Assembly: GCA_910589095.1 (NCBI GenBank)
Contig: CAJUSN010000016.1
Location: forward strand, 1 to 26,033
DNA length: 26,033 nucleotides
Source: an uncultured Muribaculaceae bacterium
GTDB lineage: Bacteria > Bacteroidota > Bacteroidia > Bacteroidales > Muribaculaceae
Direction of reading: 5' to 3'
The translations under genes and the position numbers were made by a program. Below the pieces are notes generated by a model. That model was not told where the DNA came from and did no database searches. It was given only the letters and a program-made list of their open reading frames with translations. How positions within the stretch are numbered: the first letter of the stretch is position 1; each line of letters starts with the position of its first letter. Below are positions 8,165 through 16,072 of the stretch, piece after piece.

Positions 8165-9178
8165 ATGAGTTACTCAAGATCATACTCCACAGTGGTGCGC
8201 ATACCCTATTCCGGAACGGTCAGCAACGGCCAGGTATCGCTCCATTATTCAGGCACAGCTGAGGAAACGGTGCATGTGAACGTGATTGTGGATACGGACG
8301 ATTTCGACCGCTCGGCTGATCATTGCGGCACCATGGTTGACGCGCTCACGGCTTCGGTCGTGGCCACCGAAACTGCCCACACCGAGGCCATCCGCATCAA
8401 TTCAAGCAAGATATCCAAGGCAATAGTGTCGGGATTTTTCAAAACGGTGCGCTCCGAACTCGGCCAGCAGATAGCCCAGCTGAAAAGTAGCGTCGACGCC
8501 ACGCTGCTGCATCTCAACCAGATGGCCAAGCGGTGCACCGAGAAACACAAGCAGATGGAAACCGATTACGGCCGCATAACCGAACGATATTCCAAAATAT
8601 TCACCGACCTTAACAAGGAGCTGGAGCTGCGTGTGTTCGAACTTGACCGCGCCGCATTCAAAACCCGCGAAACGGCAACTGACTGCGCCAACCGCACACT
8701 TACCTCGTCGCTCGCCGGCGAAGTGGCCGTTTCGGCGGGTGAAAACTCACGCGCCCAGGCTATGTTGCTGGCTTCAGTAACCAAAAGCCGAGCAAACCAG
8801 GCCATAGCGCTTGCCAACAACTTTCTTCAGGCCCAGCAACAGAACCGCAATGTGGTGAACCGCGCGCTTCATGACACTCCTCAGGAACGTCATTTCTATG
8901 TGCCGGTGTGCCTGGCCGAAGGGGTGGATGTAGAGAATCCCTCCACCTCGCGACGCACCCTCTATAAACCATCCGTCATTCCCAACAGCCAGCGCCGACG
9001 CATGACTTCCGAACTCGGGAGCGCACGATGGAAACCGATCAACCACGAACGCATGGCCTCCGTGAAACGTGAATTCAACCGGCTCATTGCCTCGGAAATA
9101 CATGATGACAATCCCCACACACGCCGTGTGAAGGAGATGCTCAACAAATTCATTGAAAAACCATTACTCTCCTTATAA
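8165..9178 (+). CDS. Helical cytoplasmic protein, paralogue B of a tandem pair
   Basis: This 337-residue protein is homologous to the previous gene product. It differs by an extra N-terminal segment of about 38 residues, rich in Ser, Tyr and Val with alternating polar and hydrophobic residues (VVRIPYSGTV, VSLHYSGTAEE), likely beta strands. The shared helical core spans about residues 95-170 (ETDYGRITERYSKIF, RVFELDRAAFK). It begins 6 nt after the preceding stop and ends 14 nt before the bactofilin-like gene. I know of no characterised homologue. The beta extension may mediate self-association or contact the beta-solenoid partner; that is speculation. Confidence 0.75.
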   Translation: MSYSRSYSTVVRIPYSGTVSNGQVSLHYSGTAEETVHVNVIVDTDDFDRSADHCGTMVDALTASVVATETAHTEAIRINSSKISKAIVSGFFKTVRSELGQQIAQLKSSVDATLLHLNQMAKRCTEKHKQMETDYGRITERYSKIFTDLNKELELRVFELDRAAFKTRETATDCANRTLTSSLAGEVAVSAGENSRAQAMLLASVTKSRANQAIALANNFLQAQQQNRNVVNRALHDTPQERHFYVPVCLAEGVDVENPSTSRRTLYKPSVIPNSQRRRMTSELGSARWKPINHERMASVKREFNRLIASEIHDDNPHTRRVKEMLNKFIEKPLLSL

Positions 9179-9192
9179 ATCCACTGCAAATC

Positions 9193-10158
9193 ATGAAAGA
9201 ACTCAAAGAAATACGCGTCAACGGCACCGACCTTCTGCTGGAGGACAACCTGGTGAGAAGCTCCATTTTGCCCGAACGCACCTCGGAACTCAACCGAAAC
9301 ATAATATTCAAGGGCGACACCGTGGTGGAAGGCCCCATCTACGGTCACCGGATCGAAGTGCGCCGCGGCGACGTGGATGTACAAGGCGCGGCCTTCGCCC
9401 AAAACGAACTGTATGTGGCCAACGACGCCACCGGCACCGTTACGTTCCGCAAATCAGTGGGCGCCGTCAACTCCGTTGTGTCACGCGGAGCAGGTGTCAC
9501 CCTCTCATTCCTGGCCGACATCAACGCCAAATCCGTTGAACTGACCAACGCTTACGTGGCCGGCAGCATATATGCCGATGAAATCACGCTTATCAACTGT
9601 GTGGTTGTTGGCGGTGTGTTCGCAACTCAGGAAATAGACCTGCGGGCGTCGATGGTGGGCACATTCAACGCCCCATCTGTACGCGTTTCCGACATCAACT
9701 ATCTCCTTCTGCCCAGCGCTTTCTCCATAGAGCCGCTCATTGCCGCGGACTCGGCCCGGATCTACAATCTCTCGCTCGCCGACCTCGGCGACCTGTTCCG
9801 CGGGCTGCCTCAGGCACCTGGATCTGGCAAAATCGAGATTGACCTCAACACCGATGAACTCCGCTCGACACTCTCCGACGGCGAAATGACAAAAACACTG
9901 CGAAGCTACACCGTGGTAGGGAAGGTTCTTGCAGCCGACCTTCTGGACACTGACAAATTCCAAAACCACTTCCTGCTCACGGCCGCCGCACTCGGCCCAC
10001 AGCTGCTCCGCACCTACGACCTCGGTCCCGATTCAACAGGAAAACCGAGCACACTCTCAATGGAGCGCATCCGCGAGTTCCTCTTTTCCGTACTCCAAGG
10101 CAAAACCGAAGTACAGCCCCTCTCAGGATCATTCAACATTGCAGACATCACGAAATAA
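9193..10158 (+). CDS. Bactofilin-like polymer-forming beta-solenoid protein
   Basis: The 321-residue protein has, over about residues 35-170, a repetitive pattern of short strands separated by Gly and Asn turns. Examples are VVEGPIYGHRIEVRRGDVDV, AYVAGSIYADEITLINCVVV and GGVFATQEIDLRASMVG. This is the hallmark of polymer-forming cytoskeletal (bactofilin) or related right-handed beta-helix proteins. The C-terminal half (about 180-321) is different, more helical and unrecognised. There is no signal peptide, so it should be cytoplasmic. As the last gene of the cluster it would supply the polymerising or scaffolding element for the SPFH and coiled-coil partners. It could instead be a non-polymerising beta-helix domain. 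Confidence 0.72.
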   Translation: MKELKEIRVNGTDLLLEDNLVRSSILPERTSELNRNIIFKGDTVVEGPIYGHRIEVRRGDVDVQGAAFAQNELYVANDATGTVTFRKSVGAVNSVVSRGAGVTLSFLADINAKSVELTNAYVAGSIYADEITLINCVVVGGVFATQEIDLRASMVGTFNAPSVRVSDINYLLLPSAFSIEPLIAADSARIYNLSLADLGDLFRGLPQAPGSGKIEIDLNTDELRSTLSDGEMTKTLRSYTVVGKVLAADLLDTDKFQNHFLLTAAALGPQLLRTYDLGPDSTGKPSTLSMERIREFLFSVLQGKTEVQPLSGSFNIADITK

Positions 10159-10194
10159 TATAATATAATTCCGACAGATAAACTGAATATCTAT

Positions 10195-10242
10195 TAATCA
10201 AGAGGCAGCCATCTCCCTGTAAAAATGGCTGCCTCTTGATTA
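10195..10242 (+). terminator. Strong hairpin closing the six-gene cluster
   Basis: A perfect 18-bp stem (10195-10212 with 10225-10242, core AAGAGGCAGCCAT) encloses a 12-nt loop 36 nt after the last stop codon. No long T run follows, only TACGAATTATCTTT, so it may end transcription weakly or protect the 3' end. Its position makes a 3'-boundary function likely. Confidence 0.75.
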
Positions 10243-10267
10243 CGAATTATCTTTATATGGTAATTTC

Positions 10268-10298
10268 TTTGCCCCTAAACACAAAATTAGTAATTTTG
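10268..10298 (+). promoter_or_regulatory. Consensus Bacteroidetes promoter
   Basis: TTTG (10268-10271) and TAATTTTG (10291-10298) are separated by 19 nt, an exact match to the Bacteroidetes primary sigma-factor pattern. Transcription would start near 10305, about 220 nt before the lipoprotein gene. Confidence 0.75.
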
Positions 10299-10304
10299 CA
10301 ATAG

Positions 10305-10526
10305 AAAGGCACTCAACCTTTTCCAACCAATATTTTTATAAAGCGTTTTCAGTTCCATGCTTTTGCAGGTGCCTTCGACCTATTATTGTCACCTGAAAAC
10401 AAAAACAAACAAGAACAATTGTTTAGGTCACCATATTGAACATCAAACTGATTTTCGTTCCACGCTTTTATTTCTAAATTAAAAAATCGACTCTGGGGAC
10501 GAGATGCGATTAATCATTTTATTAAA
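10305..10526 (+). other. Long leader or small-RNA region upstream of lipoprotein
   Basis: No ORF is supported here. Two mutually exclusive pairings are visible: GTTTTCAG (10345-10352) with CTGAAAAC (10393-10400), and TTTTGCAGGTG (10361-10371) with CACCTGAAAA (10390-10399, one bulge). A related sequence occurs twice, as TTCAGTTCCATGCTTTT near 10348 and TTTCGTTCCACGCTTTT near 10453. The region may be a structured 5' leader or an independent small RNA. Apart from this it is AT-rich with nothing recognisable. Confidence 0.35.
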
Positions 10527-11075
10527 ATGAAAAAATATTTATTGGTGCTCTTATCTTTTTTGGGAATAGCCTTTTCCTTTCAAGCGTGCGGAAATGATAA
10601 TGATGATAACTCCGATGAACCTACTCTCCCCACCTTGAGCTACAAACCAGCAGAACTGTTTAATTTTGACAGCTATATTACTGGTGGTTCAACTACTAAC
10701 AACAATGGACATATCACCAGCACCCCCGGCATAATCGTTCAGCCTGTTTGGGAGATACCCGGCAGTAATACAATAGTTTTAAATCTTGGGGCCAGATTTG
10801 TTCTAAATGAAAACACCACCAGCAATGGCGTAAAAGTATTCCTTAAACCAACTATCAATTCCGAAAAAATCGGAAACGATTGGACAATTACAAAAATAAC
10901 ATTCAATTATCAAGGAAATAGTTACGAAAACACTCTCAGCTTTGATTACGGCACCAATGAACAAAGTCGCACTTTATCAGCCGAGATGAGTTATATCCTT
11001 AGCAATACATTGACCAACCAGACTATAAGCGACAAAGCCGATATTTACCTCAAGGTTTTACGCGAGTCTAACTAA
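10527..11075 (+). CDS. Surface-type lipoprotein of unknown function
   Basis: The 182-residue protein starts with a lipoprotein signal peptide (MKKYLLVLLSFLGIAFSFQA) and lipidation Cys21. The following residues, GNDNDDNSDE, resemble the acidic lipoprotein export signal that sends Bacteroidetes lipoproteins to the cell surface. The mature part is rich in Asn, Thr and Ser with alternating strands, consistent with a small beta-sandwich, but no domain is recognised. The gene is more AT-rich than its neighbours and stands alone behind its own promoter and long leader, suggesting accessory origin. Its ligand or role is unknown. Confidence 0.8.
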   Translation: MKKYLLVLLSFLGIAFSFQACGNDNDDNSDEPTLPTLSYKPAELFNFDSYITGGSTTNNNGHITSTPGIIVQPVWEIPGSNTIVLNLGARFVLNENTTSNGVKVFLKPTINSEKIGNDWTITKITFNYQGNSYENTLSFDYGTNEQSRTLSAEMSYILSNTLTNQTISDKADIYLKVLRESN

Positions 11076-11131
11076 ACTCCTAACCAAGAATCATCTAAAC
11101 TATAGTTAGTTCTACAGTTCCCCTTAAAAGC

Positions 11132-12049
11132 ATGGAGACAACAGCACGCTGTGTGTGTCTTGATGCAGAGTTTGTGGAGGGCGACGAATTGATCGAGCTC
11201 TCCATTTACTCGCTTGACCGCACAGAGATTTATCACGGATTATATCGCCCGCGCCGTTACCGGAAATGGGACTCATCCATCCACCATATCACACCCGAAA
11301 TGGTGAAGGATTCACCATTTTTTGATGATGTGCGCGCTCAGGTGCAACGTATCATCGACAGCGCCGATTATATTATGGGCTTTGCCCTTGAGAACGACAT
11401 ATCTCATCTCTCGCGTCAGGGTATAGAGAATCTTGAAAAGAAACAGATTGTGGAGCTGCGCGATTGGTTTTGGATCAACCACGGACAACCGGCCGGCATG
11501 GACCTCTATCAAGGAGTGAGCCTTGCATCGGTCACCGAACACCTTGGAGTGAAGTTCGGCGAAGAGGGGATGCACAGTGCCACGGGCGACACCCTGGCCA
11601 CACTCGACTCCTTTCTGGCCCTTTACAATAGGTTTTGCACCGCCCGCGGGCTTGATGCCGGCAAGTTTGACCTTGCCGTGCAGCAATTCAACGACCTCTA
11701 TGCCACAGAAAAGGAAGCCTACGACCGCAACCACGCCGAAGGCTATGCCATGCTCATTCGTGTGGGCGAGGACGGATACGCCCTGCGCGTGCGTCGCGAG
11801 CAGCCTGTCTCGATGCGAAAGGTTGCAGCCTGCATCCGCGTGGCCGACCGCAAACGCGCCGAAGTGGAGCTCCACAACCTCATCAGCCGCCGACCTATGA
11901 CGGGTCGCGAAGTGTATCGTCTCACCCCCAAGGACATTGAAAAATTTGAAGCCTACTCAAACAACTTCGATGCCGAGGACTCCCTCTACTTCAACAAGCT
12001 CCAAAAACTCTCCCGCAACTTCCACGTCTCCGGCCTCAAACGCCGCTAA
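11132..12049 (+). CDS. DEDDh 3'-5' exonuclease-like protein
   Basis: The 305-residue protein has an N-terminal DnaQ/RNase T-type exonuclease fold. Motif I is D11-x-E13 (CLDAEFVEG), motif II has D89 in GFALENDISHL, and motif III has H148 and D153 (HSATGD). All four metal-binding acidic residues and the catalytic His are present, so it should be active on nucleic acid 3' ends. The remaining part (about 175-305) is basic and helical and matches nothing I know; it may bind the substrate. It is not a DNA polymerase III epsilon subunit in context. It could be an RNA- or DNA-processing enzyme. It is separate from flanking genes and on the + strand. Confidence 0.82.
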   Translation: METTARCVCLDAEFVEGDELIELSIYSLDRTEIYHGLYRPRRYRKWDSSIHHITPEMVKDSPFFDDVRAQVQRIIDSADYIMGFALENDISHLSRQGIENLEKKQIVELRDWFWINHGQPAGMDLYQGVSLASVTEHLGVKFGEEGMHSATGDTLATLDSFLALYNRFCTARGLDAGKFDLAVQQFNDLYATEKEAYDRNHAEGYAMLIRVGEDGYALRVRREQPVSMRKVAACIRVADRKRAEVELHNLISRRPMTGREVYRLTPKDIEKFEAYSNNFDAEDSLYFNKLQKLSRNFHVSGLKRR

Positions 12050-12100
12050 CGACCCCCTCTCTAACTATAAAAAACTTTTTGTTTAGTGTTCTACCAAACC

Positions 12101-12847
12101 ATGGATAAGGAATGGAAAAGAGAGCAACTTGAAAAAATAACTGCTCAGACCTCAATATTCAAGCATATTCCCCCAAAAATTGGGAGAGTACTCTATTGCG
12201 ACACAAATCTACCTAAAGAATCTCCATTAAGTGAATATCAAATCAATAGAAAGAGAATAATTTCCATTTCCACATGTTGCATTGTCCTGCTGCTTTATTG
12301 GACATTTCTATACACTCATTTCATCTGGGGGACAATATTGACTTTGATTGCAATTCTTTTGGCTATATCTACATCTGTAACTATTTTCTCAGGAGCTGAT
12401 TTTTTCGTTGGAGAAGATGGTTTTGCAATAGTCAAGTTTTACAAGTCAAGAGATTACATAACTTCTTGTAAAATGTTTTTATACAAAGATATTGATTATT
12501 TTATATTTAAGGAGATAATCCGGAGCTATCTGACCGAATACAATATCTCCATCGGCAACGCTTTGGAACACGGCACACTTCGACGCAGCTTTTGTTGGAA
12601 TGGTATTTATCCTAGGAAAAGCCAAGTTGCAGCAACAATAAATAATGAGGTATACTGTATGCTTGAAGAAGCAAAAAAAGTATGGTCAGCGTTGTGTCAA
12701 GTACGGAATGTAGAGCGTAAAATAAAAACTTGTTCAAGTTTTCATTCCGATGAAGATGTTATTGAAAGATTAACAATCAGGGAATCGGCGTATTCATCCG
12801 CGGTATATACATCTGGATTTTCAGAGGATACTTCCGATTATTATTAA
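12101..12847 (+). CDS. Hypothetical two-helix membrane protein
   Basis: The 248-residue protein is of unknown function. The ATG at 12101 is preferred over an in-frame GTG at 12086 because nothing supports the rarer start. Two adjacent hydrophobic helices lie at about residues 53-70 and 75-96. They are followed by a segment (FFVGEDGFAIVKFYKSRDYI, then YKDIDYFIFKE) that resembles bacterial PH-like domains found after paired helices. The C terminus is charged and polar. The gene is clearly more AT-rich than the exonuclease before it, suggesting accessory DNA. Confidence 0.65.
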   Translation: MDKEWKREQLEKITAQTSIFKHIPPKIGRVLYCDTNLPKESPLSEYQINRKRIISISTCCIVLLLYWTFLYTHFIWGTILTLIAILLAISTSVTIFSGADFFVGEDGFAIVKFYKSRDYITSCKMFLYKDIDYFIFKEIIRSYLTEYNISIGNALEHGTLRRSFCWNGIYPRKSQVAATINNEVYCMLEEAKKVWSALCQVRNVERKIKTCSSFHSDEDVIERLTIRESAYSSAVYTSGFSEDTSDYY

Positions 12848-13040
12848 TTCTTATAGACATTGCGACTGTGGTGTTAAGAGCAGAATATTAAGAGGTTTTC
12901 GATATGTACACTTGGTAACTTAACTCAGATACCTCCGTTTTCTCCCTTGCGCATCTGTATAGTTACAGTACTCACAGTCAAAGAATAACAATAAACAATA
13001 CCAAAGTTGATGGAGAGATTTTGATGCGAGCGAGGGCGGA
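12848..13040. other. Convergent intergenic region
   Basis: This 193-bp spacer lies between the end of the membrane protein gene and the end of the leftward outer-membrane fragment. It contains no tRNA, convincing ORF or T-tailed hairpin that I can see. Confidence 0.4.
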
Positions 13041-13385
13041 TTAGAAGCAGTGGGAGGCGGTGAGGTGAGCGCCTTGGAGGAGGGGGTGGCGGGGATAGTA
13101 TTTGGAGAAGGAGATGCCGCGATCGGAGAGGTAACGGTACTGGCTGTAGACGTCGAAGTTGGAGATGATGTAGCCGGCCGCGAATCCACACGGCCCTATG
13201 TTGACGTAGATGCCGGCTCGCACGTCGGCTGCAAACCATTGTCCGCGGGAAGTGCCTACGTGTTTAAGTTCGTAGTCAGGCCAATGTGTGTATTGACGTA
13301 TGTTGACGCTATTATATGGAACGTTGAGCATCAGGCCGGGCTCGGGCTACAGGCCAAAAACCGGGATGTGAGTTTTCAAAAATCA
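13041..13385 (-). pseudogene. C-terminal remnant of an outer-membrane-type protein
   Basis: Reading leftward, an open frame of 96 residues starts at 13331. Its alternating aromatic and glycine pattern (WFAADVRAGIYVNIG, then GYIISNFDVYSQYRYLS) and terminal Phe fit the last strands of a beta-barrel. The same frame continues protein-like upstream as FLKTHIPVFGL, an in-frame TAG (13347-13349), PEPGLMLNVPY, and is cut by a TGA just beyond, about 25 nt after the ABC permease stop. I read this as the degraded 3' end of a larger gene with no signal peptide left. It could instead be a short intact gene starting at 13331, but the missing export signal argues against that. The parent family is not recognised. 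Confidence 0.5.
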
Positions 13386-13408
13386 GTCAAGATAATCGGG
13401 AGCGTGGC

Positions 13409-14215
13409 TCAGCGGGAGTGGAAAGATGTCACGAGGCGGGCAAGAATGTAGGCGCCCACCATCACCATCACTATCAGTGCCGAGCATGGCACATTGACTA
13501 CAGCACTGAGCATCAGTCCCCCGAGACTGCAGGCAAGCGATATGCCGGCCGAGATGACCATCATTCGTTGAAACCGGCGGCAGAAGGTCTCGGCAATCAA
13601 TTGGGGCAACGCCAGCATGGACATCAGCAGCATAACGCCTACCAATTTGATGGTCAACACAATACACACCGCCACAAAAACAGTCATGGCATAGCTTATG
13701 AAGCGAACAGGGCGGTTCATCACCTGCGCGAAATCGCGGTCGAAGGCTATGGCGAGAATGTCGCGTCGGAACGCTGCGAAAAATGCTATCAGCACCACGG
13801 TGAAGCCCGCGAACACCCAAAGATCGGCCGAAGATATGGTGAGCACATTTCCGAACAGGAATGCGTTTAGTTCCGGCACATATCCCGGTGTAAGAAACAC
13901 AAATATGATACCGATTGCCATGCCAAGAGCCCACACAACGGCAATGGCCGAGTCCTCCCTCATTTTCCCCCGCGAGGAGAGCAATTCCACACCCGCCGAC
14001 GAACCGATGGCAAACAGGGCGGCCATGGCCACGGGGTTCACCCCCGCAAAATAGCCCAGACCGAGCCCACCGAAACATGCGTGGGTTATGCCTCCGCTTA
14101 TGGCCACGAGGCGGCGCGTGACTATGTAAGTGCCTATGATTGCGGCCGCCACACTTATAATGGCCACTCCAGCCAAGGCTTTCTGAAAAAATGCGTATTG
14201 GAGTATCTCTATCAT
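13409..14215 (-). CDS. Metal ABC transporter permease (ZnuB/TroC type)
   Basis: The 268-residue integral membrane protein of the ABC-3 family would form the inner-membrane channel for zinc, manganese or iron uptake. It has about eight hydrophobic segments and the family pattern TRRLVAISGGITHACFGGLG near residue 35, corresponding to the conserved 'ISHALLPG'-like region. It also has a late KLVGVMLLMSMLALP helix. Its ATG overlaps the TGA of the preceding gene by four bases (ATGA), implying translational coupling. No ATPase or binding protein is in the window, so its partners are elsewhere or expressed from another locus. Metal specificity cannot be told. Confidence 0.88.
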   Translation of the reverse strand: MIEILQYAFFQKALAGVAIISVAAAIIGTYIVTRRLVAISGGITHACFGGLGLGYFAGVNPVAMAALFAIGSSAGVELLSSRGKMREDSAIAVVWALGMAIGIIFVFLTPGYVPELNAFLFGNVLTISSADLWVFAGFTVVLIAFFAAFRRDILAIAFDRDFAQVMNRPVRFISYAMTVFVAVCIVLTIKLVGVMLLMSMLALPQLIAETFCRRFQRMMVISAGISLACSLGGLMLSAVVNVPCSALIVMVMVGAYILARLVTSFHSR

Positions 14216-14640
14216 TTGGAACTTGATTTATCGGCACGGGCCTCAGCTACGATCAGCAGAAGCTCTTCGCGCACCGGAGTGGGGAGCTCGATGCCGCGGA
14301 GCTGGATGCTACGGGCCCATCCGGCAATGTCAGTGGGGAGAAGAGTGAGAAGCACATTGCGGAACTCCTCGATGGCTTCATCGGAATATTCATCGGGGGC
14401 GGTTCCCCGATAGCGGTCAAGCTCCTCATCGTCGTAATACTCAATTTCGGGACTCACGGAAGCCAGCAAAGAGTCACGCTCACACGTGACATGCATTCCG
14501 CAACATTCCTCGGGTTCAACCGTCCGGTCGGCTTGCTCACGCTGCTCGGGCGTCATGCGCTTCAAGTCGCGCCGATGCAGGAAATAGAGCACAGCTCCTG
14601 TGGCCACAAGGGCAAGCAGTATGTAAAGTGCAACAATCAT
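14212..14640 (-). CDS. Small membrane-anchored protein with a Cys/His cluster
   Basis: The 142-residue protein has one N-terminal transmembrane helix (about 2-21) followed by a basic stop and a soluble acidic domain. A compact Cys/His group (EECCGMHVTCERDSLL: C46, C47, H50, C53) could bind a metal or form disulfides. After it come EIEYYDDEELDRY and a helical C terminus. I believe related proteins are widespread in Bacteroidales, but I know no experimentally assigned function. It lies between aroA (15 nt) and the metal permease (4-nt overlap), so all three are likely one transcript. Coupling to the permease makes a metal-related role conceivable but unproven. Confidence 0.75.
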   Translation of the reverse strand: MIVALYILLALVATGAVLYFLHRRDLKRMTPEQREQADRTVEPEECCGMHVTCERDSLLASVSPEIEYYDDEELDRYRGTAPDEYSDEAIEEFRNVLLTLLPTDIAGWARSIQLRGIELPTPVREELLLIVAEARADKSSSK

Positions 14641-14655
14641 TTCTCACTCAGGGAT

Positions 14656-15933
14656 TCATTGATCGGCAAAAAGTTGGTCAGGGCTCACATCACCATCCAC
14701 AAGGGTGAATCCTGCACCCTGCAGGTGTTCCCAATACTCGGGATAGGATTTAGACACCACTTCTGCATCACGGATCTTGATGCCGGGAATGTAAATGGAT
14801 ACCGGCGCAAAGGCCATTGCCATGCGATGGTCGCCATAAGTGTCGAATTCGGGCAAGCCGATGAGCGGATGACGGCGTCCGTCCCACTCCAACACACCTT
14901 CGGCCGGAATGGCACATTCAACCCCTATCTTTTTCAATTCACGCTGCAAAGCCTCAATGCGGTCACACTCTTTTATGCGCAGAGTTTCCAGCCCGGAAAT
15001 GCGGAACGGGATGCCCACGAGGGCACAGGTCACGACTATGGCCGGAGTGAGATCAGGGTGGTCCGATAGATCGCTCACAAAACGGGGTGAAATGTCGGGC
15101 GAGGCTGTCAGTTCGGCTGCGGGGCCTTGACCGTCGTAATCAGAGGTGAACTCAGTGTTCACGCTCATTTCGGCATAGATGCGGGCCACGGCTGCATCGC
15201 CCTGAGCCGAGCCATCTTCAAGTCCGAGAAGAGTGAAGAATCCGGATGACACTGCCTCTATCTCATACCAGAAAGCAGCCGCGCTCCAGTCGGCCTCAAC
15301 TTCAGTCACCTGACGCGAATAGCCACCGGGACGCACCGTTATGCACAACTGTTCGCGCTCAGCATCGGCACCGGCCCGGCGCATCATGTCGAGAGTCAGA
15401 TCGATATATGGCATGGACCCAATCTCACAAGTAAGTGTAAGCTCCAGACCTTGCTCCATGTACGGCGCCACCATCAGCAACGCCGACACATACTGCGAGC
15501 TCATGGAAGCATCAATTTCAAGCTTACCGCCCTGCAGCGAGGAGCCGCAAATCCTCAGCGGCGGAAAACCCTCCCGGCCTGCATACTCAATGCGGGCCCC
15601 GAGCCGGCGGAGCGCTTCCACGAGCGGGCCGATGGGCCGACAGGCCATGCGCTCATTACCGGTGAGCGTGACTTCGCGCCCCGGTGAGCATGCAAGAAAA
15701 GCTGTGAGAAAACGCATAGCCGTTCCCGCTCCGTCAATATCAATTTCATCAGCTCCGGAGGTAAGGGCCGCGAGCATGGCTGCGGTGTCGTCGCAGTGAG
15801 CTATGGCCCTGGCAGGAGTTTCTTCACCCATAAGGGCATTGATAATTAGCGCGCGATTGCTCATGCTCTTCGAGAGCGGCAGGCGCACCTCTGCTTCCGG
15901 CAGATCTTCGGGGGGGAGTATGCGATAGTCCAT
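14656..15933 (-). CDS. aroA: 3-phosphoshikimate 1-carboxyvinyltransferase (EPSP synthase)
   Basis: The enzyme catalyses the sixth step of the shikimate pathway, joining phosphoenolpyruvate to shikimate 3-phosphate in the cytoplasm. The 425-residue protein is near normal length. It has SKSMSNR (21-27, phosphate binding), RMACRPIGPL (95-104) and GDHRMAMAFA near residue 377. The usual LxGNAGTAMR loop reads DGAGTAMR here (67-74), with Gly in place of the Asn; this loop is part of the PEP site. It is the first gene of a leftward operon with the Cys/His membrane protein and the metal permease, behind a recognisable promoter. Confidence 0.95.
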   Translation of the reverse strand: MDYRILPPEDLPEAEVRLPLSKSMSNRALIINALMGEETPARAIAHCDDTAAMLAALTSGADEIDIDGAGTAMRFLTAFLACSPGREVTLTGNERMACRPIGPLVEALRRLGARIEYAGREGFPPLRICGSSLQGGKLEIDASMSSQYVSALLMVAPYMEQGLELTLTCEIGSMPYIDLTLDMMRRAGADAEREQLCITVRPGGYSRQVTEVEADWSAAAFWYEIEAVSSGFFTLLGLEDGSAQGDAAVARIYAEMSVNTEFTSDYDGQGPAAELTASPDISPRFVSDLSDHPDLTPAIVVTCALVGIPFRISGLETLRIKECDRIEALQRELKKIGVECAIPAEGVLEWDGRRHPLIGLPEFDTYGDHRMAMAFAPVSIYIPGIKIRDAEVVSKSYPEYWEHLQGAGFTLVDGDVSPDQLFADQ

Positions 15934-15954
15934 GATATTATATTGATGTCAGCA

Positions 15955-15985
15955 CAAAATTACAATAATTCCCCCAAGCGTCCAA
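15955..15985 (-). promoter_or_regulatory. Promoter of the aroA operon
   Basis: On the minus strand TAATTTTG (15962 to 15955) is preceded after 20 nt by TTG (15985 to 15983). The -7 box is an exact match and the -33 box is partial. The start would fall about 10-15 nt before the aroA ATG. Confidence 0.55.
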
Positions 15986-16072
15986 CCCGGGCTGAAAGAA
16001 ATCTCGTCCAGACTCATGCGCGCAGCACAGGCGCGCGCAATAAACACCACCCTGACGCCGTTGTTTAATAAT

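Noticed and set aside
8962..9402. A 146-codon minus-strand frame across the paralogue B and bactofilin-like junction
   Set aside because: It overlaps two better-supported + strand genes and shows no protein family features.
13383..14237. A 284-codon minus-strand frame over the metal permease
   Set aside because: It is an antiparallel-frame shadow, rich in His, Arg and Cys, of the 268-residue permease, which has clear family features.
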